This document shows, one piece after another, positions 4,964 to 7,760 of a DNA stretch of 7,760 bases (positions are counted from its first letter, which is position 1; every line of letters begins with the position of its first letter). Under the pieces are notes generated by a model. That model was not told where the DNA came from and ran no database searches. It worked only from the letters and a program-made list of their open reading frames with translations. Source of the stretch: a bacterium. GTDB lineage: Bacteria; Bacteroidota; Bacteroidia; Bacteroidales; UBA932. Where the stretch lies: assembly GCA_004561775.1 (NCBI GenBank), contig SFUD01000027.1, positions 1-7,760 of the forward strand, given 5' to 3'. A program made the position numbers and the translations under genes.

Positions 4964-6055
4964 ATGACAAAGAAGAAGAGACGCACACATTGGTTCTTTG
5001 GCCTGCTCTTCCGCATATTGTTGATAGTTGCGGCAGCTGCAATGGTGCTCTCGTATGTTGCGCTCTTTGTAAACCCCTCCAAATGCGCCCTCCCGCTCCT
5101 CTTCGGGCTCTTCTTCATACCTATCCTCTTCCTTAATGTGCTGCTGATGGTGGTAGCACTTGCAAACCGCAGCAAATCTGTGTGGATTCCAATAATTGTG
5201 GCGTTGCCCTCCCTGCTCTATGCGGAACTCTTCTACAAGTTTAGTGCAGGAGATACTCCCGATAAGGAGGGAATAGTAATGAGAGTGGAGAGCTTTAATG
5301 TGGGAATGTTCTCATCCTCATCTCTTTATAAAACAAGAGATGCTTGCAGGAAGGCTCTGGTGGAGTCTCTGCAGCGCACTTCTCCCGATGTGGTCTCTCT
5401 GCAGGAGTTCTTTGTGGAGAACTATCAGATGGCAGATACCCTGCTGGGCAGGCTCTATCCCTACAGGCACTATCACCTCTTTAAAGTGCACAATGGAAAG
5501 CTCTTTGGCAACATAATCTTAAGCAAGCTGCCAATTATGGAGAGCGGAACCATACGCTTCCGCAGAAGCACAAACCTCTCTGTTTGGGCAGATATAGACC
5601 ATTATGGAAGAAGAATCAGAGTATATAACAATCATCTGGAGTCCTACAACATCTCTTTTACCTCTCTTGTAAAGAGGTTTGCGGAGGAGGAGTCGGCAGA
5701 GCAGATTGGTATGCAATTGGAAGAGGTGGGGCAGAAGATGATAGGAACAGTAATAAGGCGTTCAGACCAGGCCAACGCCATTCTTGAGAATATTAACGGG
5801 TGCAGTTTCCCTGCCATAATATGCGGGGATTTTAACGACACCCCTATGTCATACGTATATCACACTCTTGCAAAGGGACGCAAAGACTCCTTTAAGGATT
5901 GCGGCAAGGGCTTCGGGAGCACATTCGCTCCATTGTGGCCACTGCTTAGGATAGATTATATCATCTATCCGGAGGAGTATTGCGGTATGAGCCATAAGGT
6001 TCTTAAGGAGAATATCTCCGACCACTATCCCGTTGTAGCGGAAATAATTATTTGA
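4964..6055 (+). CDS. Membrane-anchored endonuclease/exonuclease/phosphatase-family hydrolase
   Basis: The 363-residue protein has three N-terminal membrane segments (about 10-36, 42-67, 73-91) followed by a complete endonuclease/exonuclease/phosphatase (EEP) fold. The catalytic set is present: N112 in SFNVG, E148 in SLQEF, H224 in NNHLES, D289 and N291 in GDFND, D331 in RIDYIIY, and the D353-H354 pair in SDHYPV. Charge distribution (basic KKKRR at the N-terminus, basic ANRSK between helices two and three) puts the N-terminus inside, and three helices then place the catalytic domain in the periplasm. Known EEP enzymes cleave phosphodiesters in DNA, phospholipids, sphingomyelin or inositol phosphates. 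The predicted location argues against a DNA-repair role with MutL and for a lipid or other envelope phosphodiester, but the substrate is unknown. It lies 4 bases after the rhomboid gene and 1 base before the glycosyltransferase. Confidence 0.92.
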   Translation: MTKKKRRTHWFFGLLFRILLIVAAAAMVLSYVALFVNPSKCALPLLFGLFFIPILFLNVLLMVVALANRSKSVWIPIIVALPSLLYAELFYKFSAGDTPDKEGIVMRVESFNVGMFSSSSLYKTRDACRKALVESLQRTSPDVVSLQEFFVENYQMADTLLGRLYPYRHYHLFKVHNGKLFGNIILSKLPIMESGTIRFRRSTNLSVWADIDHYGRRIRVYNNHLESYNISFTSLVKRFAEEESAEQIGMQLEEVGQKMIGTVIRRSDQANAILENINGCSFPAIICGDFNDTPMSYVYHTLAKGRKDSFKDCGKGFGSTFAPLWPLLRIDYIIYPEEYCGMSHKVLKENISDHYPVVAEIII

Positions 6056-6056
6056 T

Positions 6057-7184
6057 ATGAGCATTATTGGAATTGATGCCAAGAGGGCATTTATGAACTT
6101 CTCCGGACTGGGAAACTACAGCAGGGCATTTATCTCTGCAATGAGCAGTTACTATCCGCAAAGGAGATATATTCTCTACACCCCCAAAAACAGGCTGCGC
6201 CCCGGAATGGAGGATTTCCTCAACTCTCCCCAGATTGAGGTAAGGATGCCGCACGGTCTTAACGCGCTGCTCTCCAGTATGCTTTGGAGAAGCCATACCA
6301 TAAGCCGCAATATAGCTGCAGATGGAGTGGAGCTCTATCATGGCCTAAGCGGGGAGTTGCCCCTTAGTCCCATCTCTGCCAAGAGGGTGGTTACTATGCA
6401 CGATGCCATCTTTATGCGTTTTCCTCAGCTCTACAAGCCTATAGACCGCAGGGTATATGCTAAGAAGTTTACCGCAGCCTGCAAAAGCGCAGATAAGATT
6501 GTGGCAATTAGCCGGGCAACTGCAGATGATATAATCCATTACTTTGGCGCGGATCCAGCCAAGATAGAGGTAATATATCAGGGCTGCGACAGAATCTTCT
6601 ATAATATTCCTTCGCAGAGCGATGTTGAATTGGTAAGGGCCAAATACAGCCTTCCTCCAAAATATATATTGAGCGTGGGCACAATAGAGGAGAGAAAGAA
6701 TCTTGTAACAACGGTAAGGGCGCTGAAGGAGCTCCCAAGCGAGATTTCGCTTGTTGCAGTGGGCAGGCCTACACCATATATGGAGAGGGTTAAGGCGGCA
6801 ATCTCCGAGTTGGGACTGGAGAGCAGGGTGCAATTTATCCACGGCGCCTCCTTTGCAGATTTCCCTGCCATTTACAAGGGGGCGGAGGCACTGGTCTATA
6901 TCTCCATCTACGAGGGCTTTGGGCTGCCTGTGCTGGAGGGCATAACCGTGGGGGTTCCGGTAGTAACCTCCAATCTCTCGGCTATGCCGGAGGCCGGTGG
7001 AGATGCGGTCTGCCTTGTAGACCCTTCAAACAGCTCTCTTACTGCCAAGGCGCTGAAGGAGATTTGTTACACACCGGGCTTTGCAGAGGAGATGGTGCGC
7101 AGAGGTTATGCTTACTCTAAGAATTTTGTGGATACAAAGATGGCCGCCTCTGTAAATGAGATTTATGATTCACTTTTAAAATAG
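6057..7184 (+). CDS. GT-B fold glycosyltransferase (GT4 family)
   Basis: The 375-residue protein resembles GT4 retaining glycosyltransferases of the mannosyltransferase type. The N-terminal Rossmann domain opens with IIGIDAKR (3-10) and the acceptor-side loop FSGLGNYSR (15-23), and includes VVTMHDAIF (111-119). The C-terminal donor domain shows LSVGTIEERKN (205-215, with R213 and K214 near the sugar-nucleotide phosphates) and the signature EGFGLPVLE (286-294), which is the EX7E motif with E286 and E294. There is no signal peptide or membrane segment, so it acts at the cytoplasmic side, probably on polysaccharide, lipid-linked or LPS-type glycans. Donor and acceptor cannot be told. The start is only 1 base after the previous stop, which implies coupled translation. 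Nearby genes do not form a polysaccharide cluster, so the pathway is open. Confidence 0.92.
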   Translation: MSIIGIDAKRAFMNFSGLGNYSRAFISAMSSYYPQRRYILYTPKNRLRPGMEDFLNSPQIEVRMPHGLNALLSSMLWRSHTISRNIAADGVELYHGLSGELPLSPISAKRVVTMHDAIFMRFPQLYKPIDRRVYAKKFTAACKSADKIVAISRATADDIIHYFGADPAKIEVIYQGCDRIFYNIPSQSDVELVRAKYSLPPKYILSVGTIEERKNLVTTVRALKELPSEISLVAVGRPTPYMERVKAAISELGLESRVQFIHGASFADFPAIYKGAEALVYISIYEGFGLPVLEGITVGVPVVTSNLSAMPEAGGDAVCLVDPSNSSLTAKALKEICYTPGFAEEMVRRGYAYSKNFVDTKMAASVNEIYDSLLK

Positions 7185-7190
7185 TTGTAA

Positions 7191-7760
7191 ATGCAAAAGA
7201 GAGAGAGAGAAGTGCATCCGCTTCTTGCCAAGGAGGTAGAGAGTGCTGCCGCCATTGTGGCAAATGGGGGAGTTATCCTTTACCCTACAGATACCGTCTG
7301 GGGCATAGGCTGCGATGCCACCAATGCTGCCGCTGTGGCAAAGGTATTTGAGATTAAGCAGCGTGCGGAGTCAAAGAGCCTCATACTGCTTGCTGCAGAT
7401 ATGGATATGGTATGCAGATATGTCCGGCAGATCCCGGAGATAGCTATAGACCTGGTAGAGGTAAATGACAAGCCAATGACAATAATCTACCCCGGCGCAA
7501 TGGGGCTTGCAGAGGGCGTAGTGGCAGAGGATGGCTCTGTGGGCATCCGTATTCCCGATAATGATTTCTGCAGAATGCTCATAAGACGCATCAGAAGGCC
7601 GCTTGTCTCCACCTCTGCCAATATATCGGGAGAGGCAACTCCAAAGAGGTTTGAGGAGATATCCTCTGCGGTGAAGGAGAGTGTGGACCACATTGTGGAC
7701 CCGCGTCTGGACAAATCTACCCACAAAGCTTCGCAGATTATCAAGGTGGGGCTGAAGGGG
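7191..7760 (+). CDS. tsaC: L-threonylcarbamoyladenylate synthase TsaC/Sua5 (3' truncated)
   Basis: TsaC (YrdC/Sua5 family) condenses threonine, bicarbonate and ATP into threonylcarbamoyl-AMP, the donor for tRNA t6A. The first 190 residues are visible with no stop before the window edge. Motifs: YPTDTVWGIGCDA (31-43), the KxR signature K56-Q57-R58 in FEIKQR, SLILL (63-67) in the place of the usual KPLIVL, GIRIPD (118-123), and STSANISG (140-147), whose S-x-N binds the nucleotide. Most short TsaC proteins are about 180-210 residues, so only a few residues are probably missing, but a Sua5-type C-terminal extension cannot be excluded. The gene starts 6 bases after the glycosyltransferase stop. 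It is the second t6A gene in the window, in a different transcription unit from tsaE. Confidence 0.94.
   Translation, partial: MQKREREVHPLLAKEVESAAAIVANGGVILYPTDTVWGIGCDATNAAAVAKVFEIKQRAESKSLILLAADMDMVCRYVRQIPEIAIDLVEVNDKPMTIIYPGAMGLAEGVVAEDGSVGIRIPDNDFCRMLIRRIRRPLVSTSANISGEATPKRFEEISSAVKESVDHIVDPRLDKSTHKASQIIKVGLKG

Noticed and set aside
1..7760. Mobile element, CRISPR array or defence island
   Set aside because: No transposase, integrase, terminal inverted repeats, spaced direct repeats or defence-type proteins are seen; all genes are housekeeping or envelope types.

Overview
The window looks like chromosomal DNA of a Bacteroidota member, most likely of the order Bacteroidales. Three things point there. 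Several intergenic regions carry the Bacteroidetes-type -7 promoter box TAnnTTTG. Genes start without Shine-Dalgarno sequences. The gene order (small FNYKPRFYD protein, mutL, rhomboid, membrane-anchored endonuclease/exonuclease/phosphatase protein) is one I know from that phylum. I see no insertion sequence, phage, CRISPR array or plasmid signature; this is a housekeeping region.

Layout. Positions 1-708 (+) hold the 3' part of a TPR-like / transmembrane / LuxR-HTH regulator that begins outside the window. tsaE (753-1202, +) follows, with a promoter box almost touching its start codon. Next come two tRNA genes on the minus strand, tRNA-Gln(CTG) at 1350-1420 and tRNA-Met(CAT) at 1260-1336. They are driven from a well-formed promoter at 1518-1552 and end in an intrinsic terminator at 1231-1255, converging on tsaE. 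ispF (1609-2085, +) is transcribed divergently from the tRNAs. From 2143 to the window edge runs a tightly packed plus-strand operon: a 96-residue membrane protein, mutL, a rhomboid protease, a periplasm-facing phosphodiesterase-like protein, a GT-B glycosyltransferase and tsaC (cut at the right edge). The gaps between these genes are 3, 3, 4, 1 and 6 bases.

How the genes fit together. tsaE and tsaC both serve synthesis of the tRNA modification t6A, and the tRNA-Met between them has the U36-A37 sequence that t6A enzymes modify. IspF makes an isoprenoid precursor. MutL acts in mismatch repair, but its C-terminal endonuclease motif is degenerate, so this copy probably cannot nick DNA by the usual metal-dependent site. 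The rhomboid protease, the exported phosphodiesterase-like protein and the glycosyltransferase look like envelope functions that share a transcript with mutL and tsaC.

I found no clear undescribed system. The points most worth following up are the lost DQH residues of MutL, the 15-bp tandem repeat in its linker, the near-leaderless tsaE, and a strong next-base dependence in the choice between leucine codons CTC and CTT that holds without exception in mutL and the rhomboid gene but fails in ispF.
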